Below, piece after piece: positions 7,818 to 16,889 of a stretch of 64,000 nt of DNA. The stretch spans positions 4,460,501 to 4,524,500 of the forward strand of contig NZ_CP018632.1 of NCBI RefSeq assembly GCF_002215215.1, given 5' to 3'. Each line of letters begins with the position of its first letter. The first letter of the stretch is position 1. Origin of the DNA: Granulosicoccus antarcticus IMCC3135. Lineage in GTDB: Bacteria > Pseudomonadota > Gammaproteobacteria > Granulosicoccales > Granulosicoccaceae. The position numbers and the translations under genes are program-made. Below the pieces are notes generated by a model. That model worked only from the letters and a program-made list of their open reading frames with translations. It made no database searches and had not been told where the DNA came from.

Positions 7818-8642
7818 ATGAAATATTCGGTATGCTTTCTCTCGCTGATATTTTGCAGTTCATGCACAACTGCAACACTCAAGCAACCAACAACTGAGCC
7901 AGAGCCAGTCTTACCATCAGAACCAGAACCGTTACCCACGAGTCCTCTAACTGACGACAAGACGGTTACTCAGTGCGATATATCGCCCGCAATATCCTGG
8001 ATGGCAAGCCAGACTATCGATTATTCCCAGGACCCCAGCAATGAGTGGCGTGACTGTAGCGGAAACTTCTTGCGACTATCCAGCTATGTTGCCGATATGT
8101 GCGAAGTGGACTTGGTTGCTCCACCTGGCATCAAAGAATACGTACAAGGTGGCAACAACCAAAGACCGGGTGTGGCAGAAGCAAGAACCACACGGGGCAT
8201 CGCTAAATGGTATGACGAGAAGGGAATGTTTGTACCCATTTTTTACGATGGCAAGAAACTGACCGAAGCCCCCGACGCCCTATTGGCTATACGTGAAAAC
8301 CTGAAGCCTGGTGCGGTTTTGTGGTTCTCAAGCAAACAACCGCTGGCTGCGAAGAAAAAGGAAGGCCTCTACAAAGAGGCCGGTGGCTATATAGGCCATA
8401 TGGCCACGATAACCAGCGTAGAAAAAAACTCAGACGGTCTTGTTACCGGATGGAAAATGTACCACGGTCAGAACGAACGAAAAAACAACGGCATCACAGA
8501 GCACTGGTGGGACTGGCCAAGCGCTTACACCAGCAAAGGCCAGGCGTATCCACCCGGTGGTTACTGGAATCAAAGGATTGTTGGTTTTTCGCAAAGCCTG
8601 GTACCGGATTCGGACATAGCGGTTGTCGCTTTGGATAACTAG
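7818..8642 (+). CDS. NlpC/P60-like (papain-fold) cysteine hydrolase, probable lipoprotein
   Basis: 275 residues from the ATG at 7818; an in-frame codon at 7758 would add 20 polar residues ahead of the signal peptide. The hydrophobic start MKYSVCFLSLIFCSSC ends in a lipobox-like Cys16, followed by a Pro/Glu-rich linker (~20-45). WRDCSGNF puts a nucleophile at Cys80, and GGYIGHMATI puts His194 where NlpC/P60 or CHAP-type enzymes have the catalytic His. Such enzymes cut peptidoglycan peptides or act as amidases. It is 186 bp past the kinase gene, so membership in that cluster is possible but not shown. Substrate unknown. Confidence 0.65.
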   Translation: MKYSVCFLSLIFCSSCTTATLKQPTTEPEPVLPSEPEPLPTSPLTDDKTVTQCDISPAISWMASQTIDYSQDPSNEWRDCSGNFLRLSSYVADMCEVDLVAPPGIKEYVQGGNNQRPGVAEARTTRGIAKWYDEKGMFVPIFYDGKKLTEAPDALLAIRENLKPGAVLWFSSKQPLAAKKKEGLYKEAGGYIGHMATITSVEKNSDGLVTGWKMYHGQNERKNNGITEHWWDWPSAYTSKGQAYPPGGYWNQRIVGFSQSLVPDSDIAVVALDN

Positions 8643-8710
8643 TAGGAGCTGACACAACAGTCAGAGGCAGCAAAACGCCTGACCATTTCTTGAACCCACG
8701 CCTCTTGATC

Positions 8711-9622
8711 CTACGACTCGTTCTCCCAAACCGGAGATGCCCCAATCCTGTCCAGCAGAAAATCAATAAACACCCGCACCTTGGCCGTCAGCACATTGGA
8801 CTTCGGATACACCAGCCACAGCATCGTCTGCTCATCAGCCCTGTAGTGCGGTAAGACCCGAACCAGACTACCCTCGTTGAGTTCACGATGAACACTCCAC
8901 AGCGAATTGATCGAGATGCCTGCTCCGGCAACTGTCGCCAGCTTATGGCTCAAACCATCATCAATGGTCAGACGACTGCCGGCCTGCTTCGGATTGAAAT
9001 CTGCCACCGCGCCATTCGCATCCACCAGCAAACGCGACGCGTTGTCCTTGAAGCTTATCAGCTGATGCGAGTTCAGCTCATCCGGGTGCACAGGCTCGCC
9101 ATGCTCTTCCAGGTAGCCTGGTGAGGCGCACAGAATGCGCGTATCGTTCGCAAGCTTGCGCCCCTTGAGGCTCGAATCCGCCGGTGTCGAGCTTCGTAGC
9201 GCCAGATCAAAACTGCCTTCGATCAACGGCATTTGCGTATCGGTTAACCGCAGATCCAGTCGAATGGCAGGCTGCAGACGCAGGAACTCAGGCAGCAGCG
9301 GCGCTATATAGAGCTGTGCGAACGTGCTGGAGGCGGCAAAACGAAGTGTCCCTGATGGCATTGCAGTGCCACGCCCAAGGGCGTTGTAGGCGGCCTCCTC
9401 TTGCGCCAGCATTTCCCGGGCATAGGGCAGGAACTCGGCGCCTTCCATTGACAGGCTCACACTGCGTGTCGAGCGATGCAGCAGATCGGCACCCAGGGAT
9501 TTTTCCAGCTTTGCCAGCCGTGAGCTGGCCACCGCCGGCGCCATATTCAGCTCGCGCCCGGCGGCACTGATGTTCAGCTTGTCAGCAGCCAGTACGAATA
9601 GGCGGATGCTTTGCGTATCCAT
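8711..9622 (-). CDS. LysR-family transcriptional regulator
   Basis: 303 residues. The N-terminal winged helix-turn-helix (residues 1-60; LNISAAGRELNMAPAVASSR, then LAKLEKSLGADLLHRSTRSV) and the periplasmic-binding-like effector domain (~90-290) are standard. It diverges from the flavin oxidoreductase gene at 9736, with 113 bp between them containing a TCAAAAT-type box, so it most likely controls the 9736-12601 operon. The decayed fragment at 3913-4082 is a close relative. Effector unknown. Confidence 0.92.
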   Translation of the reverse strand: MDTQSIRLFVLAADKLNISAAGRELNMAPAVASSRLAKLEKSLGADLLHRSTRSVSLSMEGAEFLPYAREMLAQEEAAYNALGRGTAMPSGTLRFAASSTFAQLYIAPLLPEFLRLQPAIRLDLRLTDTQMPLIEGSFDLALRSSTPADSSLKGRKLANDTRILCASPGYLEEHGEPVHPDELNSHQLISFKDNASRLLVDANGAVADFNPKQAGSRLTIDDGLSHKLATVAGAGISINSLWSVHRELNEGSLVRVLPHYRADEQTMLWLVYPKSNVLTAKVRVFIDFLLDRIGASPVWENES

Positions 9623-9631
9623 TGATTATAT

Positions 9632-9645
9632 TCAAAATGCGAATT
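9632..9645. promoter_or_regulatory. Putative LysR box shared with 15791-15804
   Basis: TCAAAATGCGAATT lies 10 bp upstream of the LysR start. The flanks extend it to a TTCA...TGAA inverted repeat. The same 14-mer with one change (TCAAAATCCGAATT) lies in front of the second LysR gene at 15827. Shared position and near identity suggest a common LysR-type operator; binding is inference. Confidence 0.5.
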
Positions 9646-9735
9646 CTGAAGTCTTTATACAGCATCTTATATTCCTGATGAATAATCTCTATCGTTAAGA
9701 CCTCGCTGGTTCTGGCCTGTACTGAAAGCATATTC

Positions 9736-10755
9736 ATGAGTAACCCCACACCTTGCTCACCCCAAGCTGTCTCTGAGAACAGTCAGAGTTGCGCGTTCGA
9801 ATCCATCAACGCCGGCTTTGACAACGTGTTCAAGACGAACCGTCTGAGCCTGGGCCTGGTTGTACCGATTGAGACCTACGCACACTCGCCGGTGCCAACC
9901 CTGAACGACCACCTTGAACGCGTGCAGTTGGCAGAAGCATTGGGGTTCTCGGCAGTATGGTTACGCGATGTGCCTTTCAACGTCCCGGCCTTTGGCGATG
10001 CTGGCCAGCAGTTTGACCCGTTTGTCTATCTGGGCTACCTGGCAGCTCAAACCCGCCGTATTACACTGGGTGTTGCCAGCATGGTTCTACCGCTAAGACA
10101 TCCGGCTCATACAGCCAAGGCTGCTGCCAGTGTCGATGCACTCTCTGGCGGACGACTGGTACTGGGGATTGCCTCTGGCGACAGGCCAGAAGAGTACCCG
10201 GCTCTGGACATCCCTTTCGAGGAACGTGGCGCCCGATTTCGCGACAGTGTCGACTATATACGCAATATGGCTAGCGACTCCCCTCGCTTCACCAACCCTC
10301 TGGGACAAGTGCGTGGTGATATGGACATGTTGCCCAAACCGGTCGGTGCCCGCCTGCCGCTTCTCATCACCGGCGGCTCTCAGCAAGATCCCGAGTGGAT
10401 TGCCAGAAATGGCGATGGCTGGATGACCTACCCGCGCAGCATTGTCCAACAATCTCAGGTCGTTGGTGATTATCAGGCGCGCATAGCGGCCGCGAGCGGC
10501 AAACCCAAGCCTGTCATGCAACCGCTGTACGTGGACCTGGTCGAAAATCCAGACACCCCGCTCAGCCCCATACACCTGGGCTTTCGCACAGGCGTGCATG
10601 CCTTGCGTGCCTATCTGCAATCACTTGAAACCATTGGCGTCAATCACGTCGCCCTGAACCTGCGTTTCAATCAATCCGCCATCGAACCTGCCCTGCAGAT
10701 TCTTGCGGACGAACTACTGCCCGATTTCCCTACACTTTCGGAATTCAATTCATGA
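9736..10755 (+). CDS. LLM-class (luciferase-like) flavin-dependent oxidoreductase
   Basis: 339 residues, cytoplasmic TIM-barrel flavoenzyme using reduced FMN. Seen: RLSLGLVVPIE near residue 36, EALGFSAVWLRDVPF, RRITLGVASMVLPLRHPAHTAKA, DALSGGRLVLGIASGDRPEEYPAL and RNGDGWMTYPR, in the order of the luciferase-like superfamily; it resembles the BA3436-type subgroup. First gene of a probable operon with the SDR (ATGA overlap at 10752-10755) and the alcohol dehydrogenase-type gene at 11594. Substrate unknown; the LysR and reductase company suggests detoxification or catabolism of a reactive small molecule. Confidence 0.85.
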   Translation: MSNPTPCSPQAVSENSQSCAFESINAGFDNVFKTNRLSLGLVVPIETYAHSPVPTLNDHLERVQLAEALGFSAVWLRDVPFNVPAFGDAGQQFDPFVYLGYLAAQTRRITLGVASMVLPLRHPAHTAKAAASVDALSGGRLVLGIASGDRPEEYPALDIPFEERGARFRDSVDYIRNMASDSPRFTNPLGQVRGDMDMLPKPVGARLPLLITGGSQQDPEWIARNGDGWMTYPRSIVQQSQVVGDYQARIAAASGKPKPVMQPLYVDLVENPDTPLSPIHLGFRTGVHALRAYLQSLETIGVNHVALNLRFNQSAIEPALQILADELLPDFPTLSEFNS

Positions 10756-11555
10756 GCAAGACAATACTGATCACCGGCGCAACCGATGGTATCGGGCTGG
10801 CAACAGCAAAAATGCTGGTAGAAAAAGGCCATAAAGTTCTACTGCACGGACGTAATCAATCCAAACTGGAGGCGGTTGCAGAATCACTGTTGGCCTTGTC
10901 AAAGGATGCCAGTATCGAGTGCTTCGTCGCTGATCTGTCAAAACTGTCAGATGTGGATGCGCTGGCGCAGGCAGTAGCGGACAAGCATCAGAGACTGGAT
11001 GTTCTGATCAACAATGCCGGTGTTTTCAAAACCCCTGATGCCAAAACCGCTGATGGTTTTGACACACGCTTCATGGTCAATACCATTGCCCCTTATCGTC
11101 TTACACAAAAACTGCTGCCATTGATCGGTACCGATGGACGAATCATCAACTTGTCCTCAGCCGCACAGGCCACCGTCAATCTTGAGGCTCTGGCAGGCAA
11201 CGCCAATGTGAGCGAAATGGAAGCCTACGCCCAAAGCAAGCTTGCGATCACCATGTGGTCTCGCCTGCTTGCTGAAAAAGCCGATGCCCCGACCGTCATC
11301 GCTGTCAATCCTGGCTCGATGCTGGGCACGAAAATGGTCAAGCAAGGTTTCGGAGCCGAAGGCCATGATATTGGCATCGGTGCCCGAATTCTGTGCCGGG
11401 CAGCACTGGACAGTGACTTTAAAAGCCACTCCGGCCAGTACTTCGATAATGATAGCGGACAGTTCGCAGCCCCTCATGCCGATGCCTTGAATGCGGAAAA
11501 ATCGGCTGCTGTGGTGAAGTTGATTGATTCGATTCTTACCCAACACACCGCCTGA
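10752..11555 (+). CDS. Short-chain dehydrogenase/reductase (SDR)
   Basis: 267 residues. Cofactor motif TGATDGIG near the N-terminus (the HGRN after the second strand suggests NADPH), NNAGVF, and a catalytic set with Ser in INLSSAAQ and YAQSK. The C-terminal part resembles extended retinol-dehydrogenase/WW-oxidoreductase-like SDRs. Its ATG overlaps the stop of the flavin oxidoreductase, indicating translational coupling. Substrate cannot be read from sequence. Confidence 0.9.
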   Translation: MSKTILITGATDGIGLATAKMLVEKGHKVLLHGRNQSKLEAVAESLLALSKDASIECFVADLSKLSDVDALAQAVADKHQRLDVLINNAGVFKTPDAKTADGFDTRFMVNTIAPYRLTQKLLPLIGTDGRIINLSSAAQATVNLEALAGNANVSEMEAYAQSKLAITMWSRLLAEKADAPTVIAVNPGSMLGTKMVKQGFGAEGHDIGIGARILCRAALDSDFKSHSGQYFDNDSGQFAAPHADALNAEKSAAVVKLIDSILTQHTA

Positions 11556-11593
11556 CTCAACACGCCTCACAACTCAACCAGACACACACCCTC

Positions 11594-12601
11594 ATGAAAG
11601 CCATTGCTCATACCCAAGCCTGTCCAATTACAGCCGACAACGCACTCATCGAACTCACGATAGACAAGCCACAGCCCGCAGCTCACGATCTGCTGGTTCG
11701 AGTCCACGGCATATCGCTCAACCCGGTCGATGTCAAGGTGCGAGAAAACATGGCGCCAGAGGGCGCACATCGCATCCTTGGCTATGATGCGGCTGGCATC
11801 GTAGAAGCGGTTGGTTCCGAAGTCACTCACTTCAAACCAGGCGATGAAGTGTTCTATGCCGGAGAGTTCATGCGCCCGGGCAGCAATGCCGAGTATCAGC
11901 TGGTAGATGAACGTCTCACCGGACGTAAACCCTCATCACTGGGCTTTGCCGATGCTGCCGCTGTCCCACTCACCGCTATCACTGCCTGGGAAATACTGTT
12001 TGATGCATTCAAGCTGAACGAAGGTGATGGTATGGGCGAAGCTTTGCTGGTCATTGGTGGTGCCGGCGGCGTCGGATCCATTCTGATTCAGCTGGCCAAG
12101 AAACTGACAAACCTGACCGTGATCGCCACTGCCTCTCGACCAGACACCATTGAGTGGGTCAAGAAGATGGGAGCTGATCACGTCGTGAATCATCGCAACC
12201 CACTGAACGAGGAACTCAAGGCGCTGGAAATACAACCTCGGTACGTTGCAGCTCTCACAGGAACAGACCAGCACTGGGATGCGATCATCGAACTGATCAA
12301 ACCACGTGGTCATATTGCAATGACTGATGATCCGCAGGACCTGAATATCAACGCCATCAAACTCAAAGCCCTGACCCTGACCTGGGAATTCATGTTCGCC
12401 CGCTCGATCTTTCAAACAGAGGATATGGATGTACAACACACCCTTTTGAACAGAGTATCGGAACTGCTGGACAACAACAGCCTGATCACCACGGCTAATC
12501 ACCACGGCGGTGAAATGAATGTGAAGAACTTGCTGGCAGCCCATGAGTTTCAGGAAAGCGGTCGTGCTATCGGCAAGTCAGTCCTGGATGGTTTCAAATA
12601 G
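11594..12601 (+). CDS. Zinc-binding alcohol dehydrogenase family / quinone oxidoreductase-like protein (MDR)
   Basis: 335 residues of the medium-chain dehydrogenase fold. GroES-like N-terminal domain with [13 protein letters not shown] and [13 protein letters not shown]; Rossmann motif [17 protein letters not shown]; then [27 protein letters not shown]. No Cys-rich structural zinc loop is visible, so despite the family name it is probably a zinc-free NADPH:quinone/enone reductase. It is a paralogue of the protein at 14602-15612 (same motifs throughout: [14 protein letters not shown] against SGSNAEFQLVDERI). Last gene of the 9736-12601 operon, 38 bp behind the SDR. Confidence 0.88.
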   Translation: MKAIAHTQACPITADNALIELTIDKPQPAAHDLLVRVHGISLNPVDVKVRENMAPEGAHRILGYDAAGIVEAVGSEVTHFKPGDEVFYAGEFMRPGSNAEYQLVDERLTGRKPSSLGFADAAAVPLTAITAWEILFDAFKLNEGDGMGEALLVIGGAGGVGSILIQLAKKLTNLTVIATASRPDTIEWVKKMGADHVVNHRNPLNEELKALEIQPRYVAALTGTDQHWDAIIELIKPRGHIAMTDDPQDLNINAIKLKALTLTWEFMFARSIFQTEDMDVQHTLLNRVSELLDNNSLITTANHHGGEMNVKNLLAAHEFQESGRAIGKSVLDGFK

Positions 12602-12653
12602 GCTGACCCGCTAGAACGGCACACAGCGCGCAGGCAATCTTTCCATCACTAAG

Positions 12654-12676
12654 GAGCCGACACCGGATGTCGGCTC
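12654..12676. terminator. Bidirectional terminator-like hairpin
   Basis: GAGCCGACA (12654-12662) pairs perfectly with TGTCGGCTC (12668-12676) across a 5-nt loop. It lies between convergent genes ending at 12601 and 12697. No long T-tract follows. Confidence 0.6.
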
Positions 12677-12696
12677 GTTGCTGGATGAGACGTCGC

Positions 12697-13020
12697 TTAC
12701 TGCAAAGGTGACATCGCCGTCGCTTTCACACGGTGTACCACCATCCCATCCCGATCCATGACCTCACCAACACGAGGTGCCAGGTCATTCACCCATTTAT
12801 CGGATTCATAAACATCCTTGTAGAATTTTTTACATTGCGCATCGTCCTCGAAACGACGTATCCAGAAATACACCGAATCATCTTCCTCACCCTGGTAGCT
12901 GCCACACAGCACCAGACCATGGGTGACTTGAAACGGGATGATTTCAGAGTGCATCAACTCCAGCCAGGCATCCATTTTTCCGGGACGAATTCTGTATTGT
13001 CTGATTTCAAAAAAAGCCAT
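12697..13020 (-). CDS. NIPSNAP-family protein
   Basis: 107 residues, a single ferredoxin-like alpha/beta NIPSNAP domain: FFEIRQYRIRPGKMDAWLELM at the N-terminus, then VYFWIRRFEDDAQCKKFYKDVYESDKW. A strong AAGGAG lies 9 bases upstream of the ATG. Members are often encoded beside catabolic enzymes but their activity is mostly unknown. It follows the ureohydrolase gene on the same strand by 99 bp and probably ends the operon 15612-12697. Confidence 0.85.
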   Translation of the reverse strand: MAFFEIRQYRIRPGKMDAWLELMHSEIIPFQVTHGLVLCGSYQGEEDDSVYFWIRRFEDDAQCKKFYKDVYESDKWVNDLAPRVGEVMDRDGMVVHRVKATAMSPLQ

Positions 13021-13119
13021 TACTCAGTATCTCCTTGTGGTTTGTGGTTTCAAGCTCAAGCCAGGACATCATCCGAACAGCTCACTCGCAGCAAGTTCAG
13101 CATGGCCTCGTTCAACTCA

Positions 13120-14073
13120 TTATTCAGGCTGTTTTCTGCCAGAACGCATGGCGTAGGAACACAGCATTTCATACAGAATGTTGGATGCCAGAACCGCCGT
13201 ATTGCCCGATTGATCATAGGGCGGTGAGACTTCGACCAGATCACCGCCGATAAGGTTCAGTCCATAAGTGCCTCGCACAATCTCAAGGCCCTGATGCGAG
13301 GTCAGTCCACCTGGCTCAGCGGTGCCGGTACCGGGAGCATACGCAGGATCAAAAGCATCTATATCGAAGGAGATATAGACAGGATGATTGCCCATCATCT
13401 GGCGAACCTCCTCCATGAGCGGCGCCAGAGATTTGTACCAGATCTGCTCGGCCTGCACCACGCGAAATCCCTGCTGACGGCCCCAGTCAAAATCATCATC
13501 CGCGTAGCCTGTGGCGCGCAAGCCAATCTGGATAACCTTATCGGGCGCTACCAGTCCCTCTTCAACCATGCGTCTGAAAGGCGTGCCATGTGCAATCTTC
13601 TCGCCGAACATCACATCGTTGACATCAGCATGGGCATCTACATGGATCACACCCACAGGCCCATGCTTGGCAGCCATGGCGCGAATGATGGGCAGCACGA
13701 TCGTATGGTCGCCGCCCAAGGTAAAAGGTGCCGCGTCATACTTCAAAATGCCATCATAGAACTCCTTGATGATATCAACGCTTTTCTGAAGATTGAAGGT
13801 ATTGACCGGCACATCGCCAATATCAGCCACCTGCAAATGATCGAATGGCGACAGACGGGTTGCCATGTTGTAGGGCCGAATCATTGCCGACTCCTGACGA
13901 ATCTGTCGCGGCCCGAAGCGCGTGCCCGGTCGGTGAGAGGTGCCGATGTCCAGTCCGATGCCGACAAAGCAGGCATCCAGCCCTTCAGCTGTTGCCTGGG
14001 AGGGCAAGCGCATCATGGTCGATGGGCCTGAAAAACGGGGCATTTCATTGCCACCCAATGGCTGGTTGTTCAT
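13120..14073 (-). CDS. Ureohydrolase, probably guanidinobutyrase/guanidinopropionase type
   Basis: 317 residues, arginase/agmatinase superfamily with a binuclear Mn centre; hydrolyses a guanidino group to urea plus an amine. Metal-binding motifs: LGGDHTIVLP, HVDAHADVND and SFDIDAFDPAYAPGTGT. The N-terminal block QPLGGNEMPRFSG, then TMMRLP, and RPGTRFGPRQIRQES with MIRPYNMAT resemble Pseudomonas GbuA/GpuA (4-guanidinobutyrate or 3-guanidinopropionate) more than SpeB, but residues alone cannot settle the substrate. AGGAG precedes the start. It sits between a VOC protein and NIPSNAP. Confidence 0.88.
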   Translation of the reverse strand: MNNQPLGGNEMPRFSGPSTMMRLPSQATAEGLDACFVGIGLDIGTSHRPGTRFGPRQIRQESAMIRPYNMATRLSPFDHLQVADIGDVPVNTFNLQKSVDIIKEFYDGILKYDAAPFTLGGDHTIVLPIIRAMAAKHGPVGVIHVDAHADVNDVMFGEKIAHGTPFRRMVEEGLVAPDKVIQIGLRATGYADDDFDWGRQQGFRVVQAEQIWYKSLAPLMEEVRQMMGNHPVYISFDIDAFDPAYAPGTGTAEPGGLTSHQGLEIVRGTYGLNLIGGDLVEVSPPYDQSGNTAVLASNILYEMLCSYAMRSGRKQPE

Positions 14074-14132
14074 CGAGTCTCCTGAGACATGTGATCGTTG
14101 AGAACTCGATAGTAGTGCAATTTGGCGCTTAT

Positions 14133-14507
14133 TCAGATTGAAAAATCAATATGAATATGATTTCCATCCGGATCCCAGACATTGAACTGTACGATGTTGA
14201 AGGAGGGAACTTCAGAACGCTCATAGCGTTCACCACACTCTTGCAGTCGGGTTTCGAACGATGCCATATCCGTGGCTGCAAAGGCGAAGTGCTCAAGCTT
14301 CAACGCCACCTCGGAGCCAGCTGCAGGAGAACCTTCAATCCCGACCAGGTGCACCGTTGCGCTATCACCGGCGTACATCCACGCCCCTGGAAACGGGAAG
14401 TTGGGGCGCTCTCCGGAACGCATGCCCAGTACCGTCGTATACCAACTCACCATGGCATCAAGTTGCGTCGTGCGTACATTGACGTGATCGAGTTTTACAA
14501 GAGGCAT
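14133..14507 (-). CDS. VOC-family (glyoxalase/dioxygenase-fold) protein
   Basis: 124 residues, two beta-alpha-beta-beta-beta modules. KLDHVNVRTTQLDAMVSWYTTVLGM opens the first; LEHFAFAATDMASFETRLQECG and FNVWDPDGNHIHIDF form the second. His residues in DHVNV and LEHFAF and a C-terminal acidic residue could bind a metal. Function may be lyase, isomerase or dioxygenase; unknown. It is 59 bp upstream of the ureohydrolase on the same strand. Confidence 0.85.
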   Translation of the reverse strand: MPLVKLDHVNVRTTQLDAMVSWYTTVLGMRSGERPNFPFPGAWMYAGDSATVHLVGIEGSPAAGSEVALKLEHFAFAATDMASFETRLQECGERYERSEVPSFNIVQFNVWDPDGNHIHIDFSI

Positions 14508-14601
14508 GGCGCGGTTCCAAGTCTGTCTTCGACCCCGCCAGAAGAGACTGTCAGGGCCGAAGAAGGTTAGCTTATTCTGGCGATCAAGCCAGATGTCATA
14601 G

Positions 14602-15612
14602 TCAGAATGATTCTACAACAACCTTGCCTTTGGCTTTACCCGTCTCAACCAGGGCATGTGCCTTGCGCATATTCTCGGCATTGATCGGGCTCAGTACGGT
14701 ATCCAGTGTGGTGCGAATACGACCCGCATCAATCTCACCAGCAACGTAATTCAACAGATTGTGTTGCTCGATCATGTCAGGTGTCTGATGCATGGCACGA
14801 GCAAACATGAATTCCCAGTGCAGGCTAGCGGCTTTCACCTTCATACCCGCCATAGGCATGGGCTGCTCGGTATCATCAATCGTCACGATGGCACCTTCTG
14901 GCCGGATCAGTTCAACCGCTGTTTCCCAATGACGCATATCGTTGAAGATCGCGATATGGTCAACGTGCTGAAGACCCAGAGCTCGCACCTGCTCAACCAT
15001 GGGCTCACGATGGTTTACCACATGATCTGCTCCCAGCTCTTTAACCCAGGCAGTCGTTTCAGGGCGCGAAGCTGTTGCGATGACCACCAGGCCAGCAGCC
15101 TTTGCCAATTGAATGCCGATGGAACCCACACCACCACCTGCACCAATGATCAATACTGTCTGCCCTTTGTCAGCCCCGTTTCGATCAATTTTCAATCGAT
15201 CAAAGAATGCTTCGTAGGCTGTGATGGTGGTCAGTGGCAAGGCCGCCGCTTCTGCAAAGCTGAGGCTTTTGGGCTTGGCGCCGACAATGCGCTCATCAAC
15301 CAGCTGAAACTCTGCGTTGGAACCTGAGCGCGTAATATCACCCGCGTAGTAAACCTCATCACCGACGTTGAAAAGAGTCACATCGGGTCCAACCGACTCA
15401 ACGATGCCACTGGCATCCCAACCCAGGACCCGTGGCGTCTCTTCAACGATATCCTTGGGGCCGCGAACCTTGGTGTCAACCGGGTTAATAGAAACCGCCT
15501 TGACAGCAACCAGTATGTCACGGCCTGCAGCGACGGGCTTGGGCAGCTCAACGTCGAGGAACGACTCTGGGTTTTCGATGGGAAGATAGTGTGTAAGGGC
15601 AACAGCTTTCAT
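14602..15612 (-). CDS. Zinc-binding alcohol dehydrogenase family / quinone oxidoreductase-like protein (MDR), paralogue of 11594-12601
   Basis: 336 residues from the ATG at 15612; an upstream in-frame codon (15705) would add 31 residues that do not align with the paralogue, so I rejected it. Motifs: [72 protein letters not shown]. Role and zinc-free reasoning as for the paralogue. It diverges from the LysR gene at 15827 across 214 bp and heads a possible operon with the VOC, ureohydrolase and NIPSNAP genes. Confidence 0.88.
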   Translation of the reverse strand: MKAVALTHYLPIENPESFLDVELPKPVAAGRDILVAVKAVSINPVDTKVRGPKDIVEETPRVLGWDASGIVESVGPDVTLFNVGDEVYYAGDITRSGSNAEFQLVDERIVGAKPKSLSFAEAAALPLTTITAYEAFFDRLKIDRNGADKGQTVLIIGAGGGVGSIGIQLAKAAGLVVIATASRPETTAWVKELGADHVVNHREPMVEQVRALGLQHVDHIAIFNDMRHWETAVELIRPEGAIVTIDDTEQPMPMAGMKVKAASLHWEFMFARAMHQTPDMIEQHNLLNYVAGEIDAGRIRTTLDTVLSPINAENMRKAHALVETGKAKGKVVVESF

Positions 15613-15788
15613 GGGTTTGTCTCTCAAATAATCAGGCGGCACACGGTAGTGCCTTTTAAAATCAGGTCTGAACGTGAACGGGTACAAGCTTGACGCCTCT
15701 TTCATCGACTATCGCAGGCGACGACTGATGGCCAAGTTGATGTTCTGGCATGGATAGGACTATAAGCGCTTGCCTTAACCGGATAAAC

Positions 15789-15808
15789 TATCAAAATCCG
15801 AATTGATA
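15789..15808. promoter_or_regulatory. LysR-type inverted repeat upstream of 15827
   Basis: TATCAA (15789-15794) and TTGATA (15803-15808) are perfect inverted arms with an 8-bp spacer, 18 bp before the LysR start. The embedded TCAAAATCCGAATT (15791-15804) is one base from the box at 9632-9645. Typical position for autoregulation plus control of the divergent oxidoreductase. The rest of 15613-15788 shows nothing I can call. Confidence 0.55.
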
Positions 15809-15826
15809 TTCCGGCATATCCGTACA

Positions 15827-16732
15827 ATGATTCTCAATAACATCGCCCTGTTCCTGCAAATTGTCGAAAGTGGCAGTCTGACCGCGGCCGGCCGTGAAGC
15901 AGGACTGTCCTCCACCACGGTCTCCGAGCGCCTTGCGGCATTGGAGGCACACTATGGGGTGGTGCTACTGAACCGGACCACACGAGCCATCAGCCTCACC
16001 GAGGAAGGCCGCACACTGGTGGAAGGCGCCAAGCGGGTGCTCGGTGAGGTAGAAGAGCTGGACACTCGCATTCGTCATGGCGCTCAGACACTCACCGGTC
16101 CCATTCGTATTAGTGCCCCCATTGATATCGGACGAGCTGTGGTGTCAGATACCATCAATCACTTTGTGGCAGAGCACCCACAGATCTCAATCGAGCTACT
16201 GCTCTCTGATGGCTACGTTGATGTGGTTAATGATGGCATTGATATCGCCTTGCGCTTCGGACGCGTCAGTGACAGCTCCCTGCGAGTCAGACACATCTGC
16301 CTGAGCCGCCGACTGGTGTGCGCATCGCCCGCCTACCTTGAGCAATTCGGCACACCGATGACCCCGGATGAACTGACCCAACACAACTGCCTGATCATGC
16401 GATTTGGCCGCCATCTGGACAATGTCTGGCGATTTGGCGATGGGGCGACACAACAGATGATTACCGTACGCGGCAACCGTGTCGCCAATGACGGCGCTCT
16501 GGTCCGGCAATGGGGTGTGGCAGGATTGGGCATCGTACTCAAATCTGAACATGATGTACGAGAGGACATCCGTTCGGGCAAACTGGTAGAGATCCTGGCC
16601 AGTAGCGCGCCGCCAGCAGCTCCCCTGCAAATGCTGTTTCCGCCCAGTCGGGCACAACCGGCACGCGTACGTTCTCTGGCCGATCAACTGGCCAGCCGGC
16701 TTGGTGCATCACGGTTGATCCCAGATGACTAG
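15827..16732 (+). CDS. LysR-family transcriptional regulator
   Basis: 301 residues from the ATG at 15827, where alignment to other LysR proteins begins (MILNNIALFLQIVESGSLTAAG). Helix-turn-helix SLTAAGREAGLSSTTVSERL at ~17-36, linker helix, then effector domain with RISAPIDIGRAV and CASPAYLEQFGTPMTPDEL. It belongs to the CrgA/AaeR-like branch with a short effector domain. Divergent from the MDR gene at 14602-15612, which it probably controls through the inverted repeat at 15789-15808. Confidence 0.9.
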   Translation: MILNNIALFLQIVESGSLTAAGREAGLSSTTVSERLAALEAHYGVVLLNRTTRAISLTEEGRTLVEGAKRVLGEVEELDTRIRHGAQTLTGPIRISAPIDIGRAVVSDTINHFVAEHPQISIELLLSDGYVDVVNDGIDIALRFGRVSDSSLRVRHICLSRRLVCASPAYLEQFGTPMTPDELTQHNCLIMRFGRHLDNVWRFGDGATQQMITVRGNRVANDGALVRQWGVAGLGIVLKSEHDVREDIRSGKLVEILASSAPPAAPLQMLFPPSRAQPARVRSLADQLASRLGASRLIPDD

Positions 16733-16889
16733 CCTGCTCTCAATTGGTGCAGTCGCTATTACAAGAGTGGTCTGAGGGTTATTGTTTCAAAAACCTTGTG
16801 TAAAACGGGTTCCGTGTTACCTGCATATCGTTCTACACTCCAGACAGGGAAGTTTTAATTACTCTTGCAAACACGGAAGAATACGACGA

